DNA of 64,000 nt from Petropleomorpha daqingensis (lineage in GTDB: Bacteria > Actinomycetota > Actinomycetes > Mycobacteriales > Geodermatophilaceae): positions 1,116,001-1,180,000 of the forward strand of contig NZ_JACBZT010000001.1 in the NCBI RefSeq assembly GCF_013408985.1, read 5' to 3'. Under the pieces are notes generated by a model. That model saw only the letters and a program-made list of their open reading frames with translations. It did not search any database and was not told where the DNA came from. Numbering within the stretch: position 1 is the stretch's first letter; each line of letters starts with the position of its first letter. Shown here in pieces: positions 18,978-27,910 of this stretch. A program made the position numbers and the translations under genes.

Positions 18978-20215
18978 TGCGAACCACCTCCCACCACGGG
19001 CAGACCGGGCAACTGGCTGCCGCCGCCGGTGCCGCCCCCCGAGCCGAAGATCGCCGTGAGCAGCTCCTGCAGGTCGGGGACGCCGTTGCCGTTGAGGTCG
19101 TCGAGCTGGTTGTCGGCGTTGGCGTCGCCGGACAGCAGCCGGGCGCAGATCTGCCCGACCGGCGGCAGCGCCAGCAGCTGGGTGAGGTCGTTGACGTTGA
19201 ACCCGGCCGGGAACGTGAGCCGGCCGGTCTGCGCGAGCACCTGGCAGACGATCACGTCGGCGTTGGTCGACCCCAGCGAGTTGTCGCGGGTGTCCAGCGT
19301 CCCGGTGTCGGGGTTGTACGCGTGCGAGAGGTTGCCCAGGGCCGCGGGCGCGACGTCGAGCACCTCGGCCAGCGCCTGCCGCTGCTGGACCAGGGTGAGG
19401 GTCACGTCGGCGAGCTTGTCCACGTTGCTGGTCAGCAGCGCGGTGTTGTCCTGGACGAACGTCGCGACGTCGGCGAGGGCCTGGTTGAGCAGGGAGACCG
19501 CCTGCTGCAGGTCCTGGCGCTCGCCGGCGAGCTGCTCGGCCACCGCGGCCATGTTGTCGTTGAACTGGCGGACCTGCGTGTCGACCGTGGCCAGCGCGGT
19601 GGTGAACCGCTGCAGGTTGTCCAGCGAGTCGAACAGGTCGTCGCGGTTCTCGGCCAGGGTCTGCACGGCCTGCGAGAAGCCGGTCAGCGTCTGGTTGAGC
19701 AGCTCGCCGTTGCCGTCGAGGTTGGCCGCGCCGGTGCCGATCAGGTCCGACAGCGCGCCGTTCCTGTTGGCGCCGGTCGGGCCGAGGGCCGAGGAGAGGT
19801 CGTCGAGCGCGCCGTAGACCTGGTCGAGCTCCACCGGGACGGCGGTGCGCTTGAGCGACAGCGTCGCGCCGTCCTTCATCTTCGCGCCGCCGTCGTAGAC
19901 CGGGGCGAACTGCACGTAGCGGTCGGAGACCAGCGACGGGGCGAGCACGACGGCGTTGGCGTCGGCCGGGATCGCGTAGGTGTCGTCGATCTCCATGTCC
20001 ACCCGGACCCGGTCGCCCATCGGCTCGACGTCGGTGATCGTGCCGACCGGGATGCCGAGGATGCGCACGTCGGAGCCCTTGTAGAGGCCGACGGTCTGGG
20101 TGAAGTACGCCGTCACCCGGTACGCGCCGACCGGCCGCAGCACGGTCCAGCCGATCGCGATGAGCAGGATCGCGGCGGCGCCGATCGCCACCCCCCGCTG
20201 CAGGGTCCCCGTCAT
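18974..20215 (-). CDS. mceD: MCE family protein, MceD position
   Basis: A 413-residue MCE protein. It has an N-terminal hydrophobic anchor (AIGAAAILLIAIGWTVL), the MCE domain starting near 30 (YFTQTVGLYKGSDVRILGIPVG), a helical domain with NRDDLFDSLDNLQR, and a tail with GGGTGGGSQLPGLPVVGGG. An Asp/Asn-rich stretch (DANADNQLDDLNGNGVPD, near 365-382) resembles a dockerin or EF-hand-like calcium loop, unusual for this family. The ATG at 20215 overlaps the mceC stop by one nucleotide. Confidence 0.9.
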   Translation of the reverse strand: MTGTLQRGVAIGAAAILLIAIGWTVLRPVGAYRVTAYFTQTVGLYKGSDVRILGIPVGTITDVEPMGDRVRVDMEIDDTYAIPADANAVVLAPSLVSDRYVQFAPVYDGGAKMKDGATLSLKRTAVPVELDQVYGALDDLSSALGPTGANRNGALSDLIGTGAANLDGNGELLNQTLTGFSQAVQTLAENRDDLFDSLDNLQRFTTALATVDTQVRQFNDNMAAVAEQLAGERQDLQQAVSLLNQALADVATFVQDNTALLTSNVDKLADVTLTLVQQRQALAEVLDVAPAALGNLSHAYNPDTGTLDTRDNSLGSTNADVIVCQVLAQTGRLTFPAGFNVNDLTQLLALPPVGQICARLLSGDANADNQLDDLNGNGVPDLQELLTAIFGSGGGTGGGSQLPGLPVVGGGSQ

Positions 20216-21249
20216 CAGTTGCCACCCCCCGAGCTGCAGCCGACGGGCAGGGGCGTCTGCGACGCACCGCCGCAGAGCGCGGAGCCGAGCACGCCGGGGA
20301 TGAGGTTCTCGACGAAGCTGTCGAACCAGCGCCCGTTGCCCAGGGTGTTGGTGAAGACGCGGACGAACGGCGCCAGCTTGTTCACCGTCTCCCCCAGCGC
20401 CGAGCGGTTGCGCTCGAGGATGTCGGTCACCGCGCCGAGCTGCTGCAGCGCCGGGGTGAGCGCCTCGCGGTTGTCGGCGACCAGGCCGGAGAGCTGGGTG
20501 GACAGCTTCTGGGTGTTGGTCAGGATCGAGTCGATCAGCTGCCGGCGCTTCTGCACCTCCTGCAGCAGGGTGTTCGAGTCGACGATCAGCTGGGTGAACT
20601 CCCCGTTGCGGTCGGACAGCACCTGCGTCACCTGGCGGGTGGCCGCCATCAGGGTCTTCAGCTGCTGGTCGCGCGAGGCGATCGTCTCCGAGAGGCGGGA
20701 CAGCCCCTGCAGCGACGTGCGCACGTCGTCGGGGGTGTTGCTGAAGGTCTGCGAGAGCACCTCGAACGAGTTCGCCAGCTGCGTGGTGTCGATCTGGTCG
20801 ATGGTGGTCGACAGGTCGGCGAAGGCCTCGACGACGTCGTAGGGCGACGCCGTGCGGCTGAGCGGGATCGGGCTGTCCGGGTCGAGCTCGCCCTGACCGC
20901 GCGGCACCAGCGCCAGGTACTTGGCGCCGAGCACCGTCTCGATCTTGATGGCCGCCTCGGACTGGTCGCCGACGAAGGCGTCCTTCACCCGGAACTCGAC
21001 CATCACCGCGCCGTGCTCGAGGGAGAGGCTCTCGACCTTGCCGACCTTGACGCCGGCCACGCGCACCGGGTCGTCGGGCTGCAGGCCGGCGGCCTCGGAG
21101 AACTGCGCCTTGTAGACGGTGCCGCCGCCGATCAGCGGAAGCGACTGGGCGTTGAACGCCAGCAGCACGAGCGCGGCGATCACCGCCAGGCTGATCGCGC
21201 CGATGACGACCGGGTTGCGGTCGCGGAAGGGCTTGGAGTGCCGGGCCAT
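20215..21249 (-). CDS. mceC: MCE family protein, MceC position
   Basis: A 344-residue MCE protein. It has an anchor helix (VVIGAISLAVIAALVLLAF), an MCE domain (AAGLQPDDPVRVAGVKVGKV), a helical region and a tail with paired cysteines (ALCGGAS...GCSSGGGN). The start ATG at 21249 (MARHSKPFRDRNP) was chosen over a longer open frame because it overlaps the mceB stop (TGATG) and places the anchor at the N-terminus. Third mce gene of the operon. Confidence 0.9.
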   Translation of the reverse strand: MARHSKPFRDRNPVVIGAISLAVIAALVLLAFNAQSLPLIGGGTVYKAQFSEAAGLQPDDPVRVAGVKVGKVESLSLEHGAVMVEFRVKDAFVGDQSEAAIKIETVLGAKYLALVPRGQGELDPDSPIPLSRTASPYDVVEAFADLSTTIDQIDTTQLANSFEVLSQTFSNTPDDVRTSLQGLSRLSETIASRDQQLKTLMAATRQVTQVLSDRNGEFTQLIVDSNTLLQEVQKRRQLIDSILTNTQKLSTQLSGLVADNREALTPALQQLGAVTDILERNRSALGETVNKLAPFVRVFTNTLGNGRWFDSFVENLIPGVLGSALCGGASQTPLPVGCSSGGGN

Positions 21250-22301
21250 CAGCTGCACCCCGCCTCTCCGTTGTTGAGCCCGCCGGCCGGGACGGTGATC
21301 CCGTTGGTCGTGGTCGGGTCGGTGCCCGGGAGGACGATGAAGCCCGAGGCCCCGCACAGGAAGAAGTTGAACCAGCTGCCGTTGATCGCCGTCCGGGTGA
21401 TCAGGTCGAGCTTGGTCGGCGCGAGCTGGAGGAACTGCTGGAGCTGGTCGCCGCCGGCGGCCACGTTGCCGGCCAGGACCTGCAGCTGCTGGATGTCGGC
21501 CTGCAGCGGCGGCCGCGCCTGCTCGAGCAGGCCGGCGGTGGTGTCGGCCAGGGTGTCGACGGTCTGCAGCGAGTTGAAGATGGCGTCCTTGTCGGCCGCC
21601 AGCCCGCTGACGAACTGCTGCAGGCTGATGATCAGGTCGTTGAGCTGCTGGTCGCGGGCGGCGACGGTGCCGAGCACCTTCGTCAGGTTGTCGATGACGC
21701 TGCCGATCACCTGGTCCTTGTCGGCGAGGGACGACGACAGCGAGGCCACGTGCGACAGCAGGCTCTCGACGGTGCCGCCCTCGCCCTGGAAGACCTGGAT
21801 GACCTCGAAGGACAGGCGGTTCACGTCGGCCGGCGACAGGGCCTGGAACAGCGGCTGGAACCCGCCGAAGAGCACGGTGAGGTCCAGCGCGGGGTGGGTC
21901 TGCTTGAGCGGGATGACCGCGTTCGCCTGCAGCGTGCGCCCGGCCGAGCCCTGCCCCTCGGTCAGCGAGATGTAGCGCTGGCCGACCAGGTTGCGGTAGC
22001 GGATCGTGGCCTGCACCGCCTCGGGCAGCGGGACGTCCTTCTCCACCTCGAGCTCGACGACGGCGACGGGCTTCTCCTTGGCGGGGGACAGCTCGATGCC
22101 GGTGACCTGACCGACGCGCACGCCGGCGATCCGCACCTCGTCGCCCTTCACGAGCCCGGCCACGTCGGTGAACTGGGCCCGGTAGGTCACCTGCTCGCCG
22201 TAACCGGCGTTGGTGATCGTCGAGACCAGCACGTAGCTGGCCAGGATCGTGACCAGCGCGAAGACGGCCAGCTTGGTCAGCGGCCCGGCGAGGCTCCTCA
22301 C
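21249..22301 (-). CDS. mceB: MCE family protein, MceB position
   Basis: A 350-residue MCE protein starting with GTG at 22301 in a GTGA overlap with mceA. It has an anchor helix (LTKLAVFALVTILASYVLV), an MCE domain (VAGLVKGDEVRIAGVRVGQVTG, near 47-68), a helical region with heptad-like QLNDLIISLQQF, and a short extracellular tail. Second of six mce genes with head-to-tail coupled translation. Confidence 0.9.
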   Translation of the reverse strand: MRSLAGPLTKLAVFALVTILASYVLVSTITNAGYGEQVTYRAQFTDVAGLVKGDEVRIAGVRVGQVTGIELSPAKEKPVAVVELEVEKDVPLPEAVQATIRYRNLVGQRYISLTEGQGSAGRTLQANAVIPLKQTHPALDLTVLFGGFQPLFQALSPADVNRLSFEVIQVFQGEGGTVESLLSHVASLSSSLADKDQVIGSVIDNLTKVLGTVAARDQQLNDLIISLQQFVSGLAADKDAIFNSLQTVDTLADTTAGLLEQARPPLQADIQQLQVLAGNVAAGGDQLQQFLQLAPTKLDLITRTAINGSWFNFFLCGASGFIVLPGTDPTTTNGITVPAGGLNNGEAGCS

Positions 22302-23689
22302 GGGATCACCACCTGGGTGCCCCGCAGGAACGGCGCCATCGTCGAGGCGGCGAGGTCCGAGACGTCGCCGGGGTCGGTCCCGGTCTGGTAGCCGAGGATG
22401 CTCTTCACGAAGTCCAGTTCCGCCGTCGATCCGGCCAGCGAGAAGTTCGCCGACTGCCCGGCGCTGCCGGTGGGGCTCGCGTTGGGGTTGCCGGCCCCCG
22501 CCGGCACGTCGTTCGGCCCGCTGCCGCCGATGCAGTGCGGGTTGCCCGACACCGGGTTGTCCGTCGAGTCGACGCCGTCGGCGGGCGGGGTCGGGCAGTA
22601 GTACTCGCCGTGCTGCGCGGCGGCGATGATCGCGTCGATGTTGGTCAGCCCGCGGCAGTCCGGCCCGGACTTGTCGAGGTAGGCGGGCTGGTCCCCGGGC
22701 TGGTAGGGGTTGCGCGGCGGCAGCGACACCGAGATGTTGAGGTTCAGCGCCGGGTCGCCGTCGGCACCGAAGGCCTCGCTGATCATCGGCTCGAAGCGGG
22801 TCAGCCCGTTGAGCAGGCAGGGGTACTCGGGCGAGTACTTGGCGAAGACGCCGAGCACCGGCCGCGAGGTCTCGGCCAGCGAGATCAGGCTCGACTCGTT
22901 CTGCTCGAGGAACTGCGCGCCGGTGGTCGCCGAGCTGCCGACCACGGTGAACGTCCGCTTCAGCTGCTCGGCCTGGTCGACGATCGTGGAGTTGGTGATC
23001 GACAGGTTGTCCAGGACGGCGAGCAGGTCGTCGGCCGCGGAGTTGTAGGTGTCGCTGACATCGGCCAGGCCGGAGATGTCGGCCTGCAGCTGCGGGAGCA
23101 CCGTGTTGATCTGGCCGACGTAGGTGCCGGTGCTGACCAGGTTCTCCCCCAGCCGGTCGCCGCGGCCGCGCAGCGCGTCGGCGACCGCGCCGAGGGTGTA
23201 GGAGAGGTCCTGCGGCGGCACGGCCTGCAGCAGCGGCAGCAGGTCGTCGATGACCTTCTGCAGCTCGATGGCGTCCTTGGTGCGGTCCTGGCCGATGACC
23301 GCGCCGTCGGCGAGCGGCTTGGTGGACGGGTCCTGCGGCGGGACCAGGCTGACGAACCGCTCGCCGAACAGCGTCTTGGGCAGCAGCCGGGCGGTGACGT
23401 TGTCCGGGATCTCCGGCAGGTACTGCGGGTTGATCGCCAGGGTGATCGTGGCGCCGTCCAGGTCCGCCTTCACGTCGCGCACCTCGCCGACGATGACGCC
23501 GCGGACCTTGACGTCGGAGGCCTCCTGCAGCTGGTTGCCCGCGGTGTCGGTCTTCAGCGTCACCGTCGCCACGTCGGCGAAGGCCTTGTTGTAGAAGGCG
23601 ACCGACAGCCCGAGCAGGGCCGCCAGGACGACGAGGAACGCCACCCCCTGCAGCCGCCGTCGGACGGTCCGCCCCCGCTTCGAGCTCAT
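22298..23689 (-). CDS. mceA: MCE family protein, MceA position
   Basis: A 463-residue first MCE protein. A basic N-terminus (MSSKRGRTVRRR) is followed by an anchor helix (VAFLVVLAALLGLSVAFY), the MCE domain (EASDVKVRGVIVGEV), and the long helical region usual in MceA. The Cys-containing segment YPCLLNGLTRFEPM (near 268-281) is a conserved MceA/MceC-type feature. The tail ends with MAPFLRGTQVVIP. The ATG start at 23689 lies 7 nt after the YrbE-B stop. The transported lipid cannot be told from sequence. Confidence 0.92.
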   Translation of the reverse strand: MSSKRGRTVRRRLQGVAFLVVLAALLGLSVAFYNKAFADVATVTLKTDTAGNQLQEASDVKVRGVIVGEVRDVKADLDGATITLAINPQYLPEIPDNVTARLLPKTLFGERFVSLVPPQDPSTKPLADGAVIGQDRTKDAIELQKVIDDLLPLLQAVPPQDLSYTLGAVADALRGRGDRLGENLVSTGTYVGQINTVLPQLQADISGLADVSDTYNSAADDLLAVLDNLSITNSTIVDQAEQLKRTFTVVGSSATTGAQFLEQNESSLISLAETSRPVLGVFAKYSPEYPCLLNGLTRFEPMISEAFGADGDPALNLNISVSLPPRNPYQPGDQPAYLDKSGPDCRGLTNIDAIIAAAQHGEYYCPTPPADGVDSTDNPVSGNPHCIGGSGPNDVPAGAGNPNASPTGSAGQSANFSLAGSTAELDFVKSILGYQTGTDPGDVSDLAASTMAPFLRGTQVVIP

Positions 23690-23696
23690 CGCCGGC

Positions 23697-24566
23697 TCAC
23701 CCCGCGATCCGGACGGTCGTCGTGGAACCCCAGATGGCCAGGGACAGGAACAGGTCGATGATGTTCACCGCGACGATCGAGAACCGCACCGCGCGGCCCA
23801 CGGCCAGGCCGACGCCGGCGGGGCCGCCGCTGGCCCGGTAGCCGTAGTAGCAGTGGGTCAGGATGATCACGACGGAGAAGATCAGCACTTTGACGAACGA
23901 CCACAGCACGTCCTGCGGCGGCAGGAACAGGTTGAAGTAGTGGTCGTAGGTGCCCGCGGACTGGCCGTACGCCTGGGTGGCGATGGTCCGGGTGGCGAAG
24001 TAGCTGGTGAGCAGGCCCAGCACGTAGAGCGGGATGACGGCGATGAAGCCCGCGACGATGCGCGTGGTCACGAGGAACGGCAGCGACGGCACGCCCATGA
24101 CCTCGAGCGCGTCGATCTCCTCGTTGATCCGCATCGCGCCGATCTGCGCGGTGAAGCCGCAGCCGACCGTCGCCGACAGCGCCAGGCCGGCCACCAGCGG
24201 CGCGATCTCGCGCGTGTTGAAGTAGGCGGAGAGGAACCCGGTGAACGCCGAGGTGCCCAGCTGGTCGAGCGCGGCGTAGCCCTGCAGGCCGACCTCGGTA
24301 CCGGTGAAGAAGGACAGGAAGGCGATGACGCCGACCGTGCCGCCGATGACGGCCAGCGCCCCGGTGCCGAAGGTGACCTCGGCCAGCAGCCGCATCGTCT
24401 CCTTCTTGTAGCGGCGCAGCGTCCGCGGCGTCCAGGCCAGGGCGCGGCCGTAGAAGCTGAGCTGGTCGCCGAGGTCGTCGAGGACCTCCAGCGGCTTGCG
24501 GCCGACCCGGCGGATGCGCCGGATGCCGAGGCGGATGCGGTCCGCCGGCGAGAGCAGGGTGGCCAT
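23697..24566 (-). CDS. yrbEB: MlaE/YrbE-family ABC permease B
   Basis: A 289-residue integral membrane protein with about five helices, half of the permease pair under MCE complexes. It has the MlaE signature region (FTAQIGAMRINEEIDALEVMG, near 140-160), where the charged EEIDAL loop is the likely coupling helix to the ATPase. Start: ATG 24566 gives TGATG with the upstream stop and sits 5 nt after GAAGGGG; a GTG one codon earlier is also possible. It is coupled to permease A and followed by mceA. Confidence 0.93.
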   Translation of the reverse strand: MATLLSPADRIRLGIRRIRRVGRKPLEVLDDLGDQLSFYGRALAWTPRTLRRYKKETMRLLAEVTFGTGALAVIGGTVGVIAFLSFFTGTEVGLQGYAALDQLGTSAFTGFLSAYFNTREIAPLVAGLALSATVGCGFTAQIGAMRINEEIDALEVMGVPSLPFLVTTRIVAGFIAVIPLYVLGLLTSYFATRTIATQAYGQSAGTYDHYFNLFLPPQDVLWSFVKVLIFSVVIILTHCYYGYRASGGPAGVGLAVGRAVRFSIVAVNIIDLFLSLAIWGSTTTVRIAG

Positions 24567-25381
24567 CACTGCCCCTTCGGCGGGACGAGCTGGAAGTAGA
24601 TCGCGGTGATCACGAAGTTCACCGCGAACAGCAGCAGGAACGTGATGACGACGGACTGGTTGACCGCGTCGCCGACGCCCTTGGGACCGCCGCCGGCGCG
24701 CAGGCCCTTGTAGGCCGCGACGATCGCCGCGATCGCCCCGAAGATCAGCGCCTTGATCTCACCGGTCCAGAAGTCGGCCACCTGGGCCAGCGCGCTGAAC
24801 GAGGCGAGGTAGGCGCCCGGGGTGCCGCCCTGCAGGATCACGTTGAAGAAGTAGCCGCCGGCGACGCCGACCACGCTGACCAGGCCGTTGAGCAGGGTGG
24901 CCACGATCATGCAGCCGAGCACCCGGGGGACGACGAGGCGCTGGATCGGGCTGATCCCCAGCACCTCCATCGCGTCGATCTCGTCGCGGATCTTGCGGGC
25001 GCCGAGGTCGGCGCAGATCGCCGAGCCGCCGGCGCCGGCGATGAGCAGCGCGGTCACGATCGGGCTGGCCTCGCGCAGCACCGCCAGCACCGAGGCCGAG
25101 CCGGTGAACGACTGGGCGCCGAGCTGCCGGGTCAGCGAGCCCAGCTGCAGCGCGATGACCGCGCCGAACGGGATCGCGACCAGCGCGGTCGGCAGGATCG
25201 TCACGCTGGCGATGAACCAGGTCTGCTGCACGAACTCGCGCAGCTGGAACGGCCGGCGCGGCAGCGCCCGGAGGGTGTCGAGCGCGAAGGCGAACAGGTT
25301 GCCGGCGGCGGCCAGCGGCCGGGTCGGCGAGAGCTTGCCGTCGAACAGGCCCGGGGCCTTGGGCTTGCCGGTGGCCGTCAT
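24566..25381 (-). CDS. yrbEA: MlaE/YrbE-family ABC permease A
   Basis: A 271-residue membrane permease, partner of the next gene. The coupling-helix region reads LGARKIRDEIDAMEVLG (near 149-165), and hydrophobic helices follow (NGLVSVVGVAGGYFFNVIL). The ATG at 25381 overlaps the mceG stop by ATGA; the long open frame upstream of it is only a shadow of the ATPase gene. Together with permease B it forms the membrane pore energised by MceG. Confidence 0.93.
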   Translation of the reverse strand: MTATGKPKAPGLFDGKLSPTRPLAAAGNLFAFALDTLRALPRRPFQLREFVQQTWFIASVTILPTALVAIPFGAVIALQLGSLTRQLGAQSFTGSASVLAVLREASPIVTALLIAGAGGSAICADLGARKIRDEIDAMEVLGISPIQRLVVPRVLGCMIVATLLNGLVSVVGVAGGYFFNVILQGGTPGAYLASFSALAQVADFWTGEIKALIFGAIAAIVAAYKGLRAGGGPKGVGDAVNQSVVITFLLLFAVNFVITAIYFQLVPPKGQ

Positions 25382-26544
25382 TCGTTCCCCCGCGACCCGC
25401 CGGCCCACCAGGGGTTGCTGGCCCCGGCACCGGCGGGCTCGCCGACGGGCTCGGTGCGAGGTGCGGCGTCGGGCTCGGGCGCCCAGTGCCGGCCGCCGGC
25501 GTCCTCGGTGGGCCGGAAGGTGCCGGAGTCGACGTGGGCCAGGAGGTCCTCGGGGAGCGACGCGCGGATCGCCTCGGCGGTGTCCTCGTCGAACTCGTGC
25601 AGCATCCGGGCGACCCGCTCCTGGCGGCGGCGCTGAGCCTTGCGCTCGGGCAGGCCCTCGGTCGGCTCGAGCTGCGGCGGGACGGCGTCCCCACCGCTGG
25701 CGCCCTTCGGACCGACGCCGTTGTGCGAGTCGCCGCCACGCGCCTCGAGCGCGGCCATCTCGGCCTCGACCTGGGCGACGTCCTTCTCCTCGCTCATGCC
25801 GATCGGGCCCTCGCGGCGGCCGTTGAGGAACTGCCGGACCACGGGCTCCTGGCTGGTGAGCAGCTGCTCGCGCGGGCCGAACATGACCAGGTTGCGGCGG
25901 AACAGCAGGCCCAGGTTGTCCGGCACGGTCCGGGCGGTGCCGATGTCGTGCGTGACGATCAGGAACGTCGCGTCGATCTGCGCGTTGAGGTCGACGATCA
26001 GCTGGTTGAGGTAGGCGACGCGGACCGGGTCGAGGCCGGAGTCCGGCTCGTCGAACAGGATGATCTCCGGGTCGAGCACGAGGGCGCGGGCCAGGCCGGC
26101 CCGCTTGCGCATACCGCCGGAGATCTCGCCGGGGAGCTTGCCCTCGGCACCCTGGAGACCGACCATCTCCATCTTCTCCAGCACGATGCTGCGGATCTCC
26201 GACTCGCCCTTCTTCGTGTGCTCGCGCAGCGGGAAGGCGATGTTGTCGAAGAGGTTCATCGAGCCGAACAGGGCGCCGTCCTGGAACAGGACGCCGAACA
26301 GCTTCCGGATCTCGTAGAGGTCGTGCTCGCCGGCCCGCACGATGTCGGTGCCCTCGATGGTGATCGACCCCTGCTCGGGCTTGAGCAGCCCGACGAGCGA
26401 CTTCAGGAAGACCGACTTCCCGGTGCCGGAGGGACCCAGCAGCACCGAGATCTCCCCCGGCGGCAGGGTGAGCGTGACGTCGCTCCAGATGTTCTGGCTG
26501 CCGAACGACTTCGTCAGCCCCTGGACCTCCACCGCGACGCCCAC
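25378..26544 (-). CDS. mceG: MceG/Mkl-type ABC transporter ATPase
   Basis: A 388-residue ATPase expected to power MCE lipid import from the cytoplasmic side. Walker A GPSGTGKS (37-44), signature SGGMRKRAGLARAL (near 146), Walker B IILFDEPDSGLDP and the switch histidine VTHD are intact. A long C-terminal extension after about 250 (charged, with ERKAQRRRQERVARML) is typical of actinobacterial MceG. The GTG start at 26544 has GGGAGG 6 nt upstream. First gene of the operon; the promoter region with a palindrome lies at 26698-26727. Confidence 0.93.
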   Translation of the reverse strand: MGVAVEVQGLTKSFGSQNIWSDVTLTLPPGEISVLLGPSGTGKSVFLKSLVGLLKPEQGSITIEGTDIVRAGEHDLYEIRKLFGVLFQDGALFGSMNLFDNIAFPLREHTKKGESEIRSIVLEKMEMVGLQGAEGKLPGEISGGMRKRAGLARALVLDPEIILFDEPDSGLDPVRVAYLNQLIVDLNAQIDATFLIVTHDIGTARTVPDNLGLLFRRNLVMFGPREQLLTSQEPVVRQFLNGRREGPIGMSEEKDVAQVEAEMAALEARGGDSHNGVGPKGASGGDAVPPQLEPTEGLPERKAQRRRQERVARMLHEFDEDTAEAIRASLPEDLLAHVDSGTFRPTEDAGGRHWAPEPDAAPRTEPVGEPAGAGASNPWWAGGSRGNE

Positions 26545-26697
26545 GAACGACCTCCCGTGCTCCGGCAGCGGTGCCGGTGACCCGGCCCACCATGATCGGT
26601 GAGCGATCGGCAGTCTGCGGCCTGGGCTGCGACTTCGCATCCGGACGGCCGAGCCCCGTATTGCTCACTACTCGTCAGTAACGACGGAACCGCGAAC

Positions 26698-26727
26698 AGG
26701 TTACGTGTGTCACCTGGAAACGGTGAC
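26698..26727 (-). promoter_or_regulatory. Putative mce operon promoter with palindromic operator
   Basis: In minus-strand sense a -10-like TAACCT (26698-26703) is preceded by a perfect inverted repeat GTCACC-N7-GGTGAC (26709-26727) covering where a -35 box would lie. The -35 sequence itself is poor, as in regulated promoters. A TetR- or GntR-type repressor site is plausible since mce operons are often controlled that way, but no regulator gene is adjacent. Confidence 0.4.
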
Positions 26728-26750
26728 GCCGGTCTCGTGCCGGAGAAGGC

Positions 26751-26787
26751 CGCAGGGGCCGCCCTCCGGTGGAGGACGGCCCCTGCG
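26751..26787 (-). terminator. Terminator after rplJ-rplL
   Basis: A 17-bp stem (CGCAGGGGCCGCCCTCC with GGAGGACGGCCCCTGCG, one G-T pair) and a 3-nt loop, 77 nt past the rplL stop. It is very stable and ends the rplJL transcript before the mce operon promoter. Confidence 0.88.
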
Positions 26788-26818
26788 GGACGTGCGGTGG
26801 TTCTACGGCCCTGCTGTA

Positions 26819-26864
26819 GGGTCCCGCGCCGAGCTTGCGAGGCGTGGGGGGGCAGCGGGGTCCT
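26819..26864 (-). repeat. 3'-end repeat, copy B
   Basis: Second copy of the dispersed repeat. It begins immediately after the rplL stop codon (AGGACCCC) and contains CGCC-TCGCAAGCTC-GGCG. The stem bases differ from copies A and D (CCCC/GGGG) in a compensating way. Confidence 0.75.
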
Positions 26865-27260
26865 TTACTTGACGGTCACCGTGGCGCCGGCGCCCTCGAG
26901 GGCGGCCTTGGCCTTGTCGGCGGCGTCCTTGGCGACCTTCTCCAGGACCGGCTTCGGCGCGTTGTCGACCAGGTCCTTGGCCTCCTTGAGGCCGAGCGAG
27001 GTCAGGCCGCGCACCTCCTTGATGACCTGGATCTTCTTGTCGCCGGCGCTCTCGAGGATGACGTCGAACTCGTCCTGCTCGGCAGCGGCCTCCTCGCCAC
27101 CGCCACCGCCGCCACCGGCGGGGGCAGCGGCCGCGACGGCGACCGGGGCAGCGGCGGTGACCTCGAAGGTCTCCTCGAACTGCTTCACGAAGTCGGACAG
27201 CTCGAGCAGCGTCATCTCCTTGAACGCGTCGAGCAGGTCCGCGGTGGACAGCTTGGCCAT
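26865..27260 (-). CDS. rplL: 50S ribosomal protein L7/L12 (bL12)
   Basis: Stalk protein that recruits translational GTPases, 131 residues. It has an N-terminal dimerisation domain (about 1-32), an Ala/Gly hinge with seven consecutive glycines and an acidic EEAAAEQ segment, and a C-terminal factor-binding domain ([20 protein letters not shown]). The ATG at 27260 follows a GGAGAG site, 17 nt after rplJ. The stop overlaps the edge of repeat copy B and a strong terminator follows. Confidence 0.99.
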   Translation of the reverse strand: MAKLSTADLLDAFKEMTLLELSDFVKQFEETFEVTAAAPVAVAAAAPAGGGGGGGEEAAAEQDEFDVILESAGDKKIQVIKEVRGLTSLGLKEAKDLVDNAPKPVLEKVAKDAADKAKAALEGAGATVTVK

Positions 27261-27277
27261 GGTTCTCTCCTTCTGGG

Positions 27278-27910
27278 TCAGTCGGTGCTGGCCGCGTCGT
27301 CGGCGGCAGCGGAGTCGGTGTCGGGGGTGGAGTCAGCAGCGGCGTCGGCGACGGGAGCCTCGTCCGCGGCGGCCGTGTCACCCGAAGGTGCGGCCTCCGC
27401 GGGCTTCTTCTCCTGCAGCGCGGCAGCCAGCCGGGCGACCTGCGCGAGCGGGGCCTGGAACAGACCCGCGGCCTTGGACAGGTTGCCCTTCATCGCGCCG
27501 GCCAGCTTGGCCAGCAGGACCTCGCGCGGCTCGACGTCGGCCAGGCGGGTGATCTCGGCGGGGGACACCGTCCGCCCGTCGACCACACCACCCTTGACCA
27601 CGAGCAGCGGGTTGGCCCGGGCGAAGTCCCGGATCGCCTTGGCGGCGTTGACCGGCTCGCCCTCGATGAAGGCGATGGCGGTCGGGCCGTTGAGCAGCGG
27701 GGACAGGTCGGAGTAGCCGACCTCCTCCGCCGCCCGCTTCGTCAGGGTGTTCTTGACGACGGCGTAGCTGCTGCCCTCACCGAGGGAGCGGCGCAGCTGG
27801 GTCAGCTGGGCCACGGTCAGCCCGCGGTACTCGGTGAGCACGGCCGCGCTGGACTTCTGGAACCGCTCGGTGATCTCGTCGATCACGGCGGCCTTGGCCT
27901 GCGTGGGCAT
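27278..27910 (-). CDS. rplJ: 50S ribosomal protein L10 (uL10)
   Basis: Stalk base protein that anchors L7/L12, 210 residues. The start ATG 27910 ([20 protein letters not shown]) is the family N-terminus, with GAGAGGAGG upstream. The core [16 protein letters not shown] is intact. An unusual tail of about 40 residues rich in Ala, Asp and Thr ([13 protein letters not shown]...) follows the L12-binding helix. The gene is preceded by an L10-type leader with an attenuator hairpin, so autogenous control by L10(L12)n is expected. Confidence 0.98.
   Translation of the reverse strand: MPTQAKAAVIDEITERFQKSSAAVLTEYRGLTVAQLTQLRRSLGEGSSYAVVKNTLTKRAAEEVGYSDLSPLLNGPTAIAFIEGEPVNAAKAIRDFARANPLLVVKGGVVDGRTVSPAEITRLADVEPREVLLAKLAGAMKGNLSKAAGLFQAPLAQVARLAAALQEKKPAEAAPSGDTAAADEAPVADAAADSTPDTDSAAADDAASTD

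Larger units (their letters stand above)
26545..26864. other. Intergenic region between rplL and the mce operon
   Basis: A 320-bp spacer containing, in leftward order, repeat copy B at the rplL stop, the rplL terminator (26751-26787) and the mce promoter/palindrome (26698-26727). The stretch 26551-26690 has lower GC than its surroundings and no supported ORF. It cleanly separates the ribosomal-protein and mce transcripts. Confidence 0.6.
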
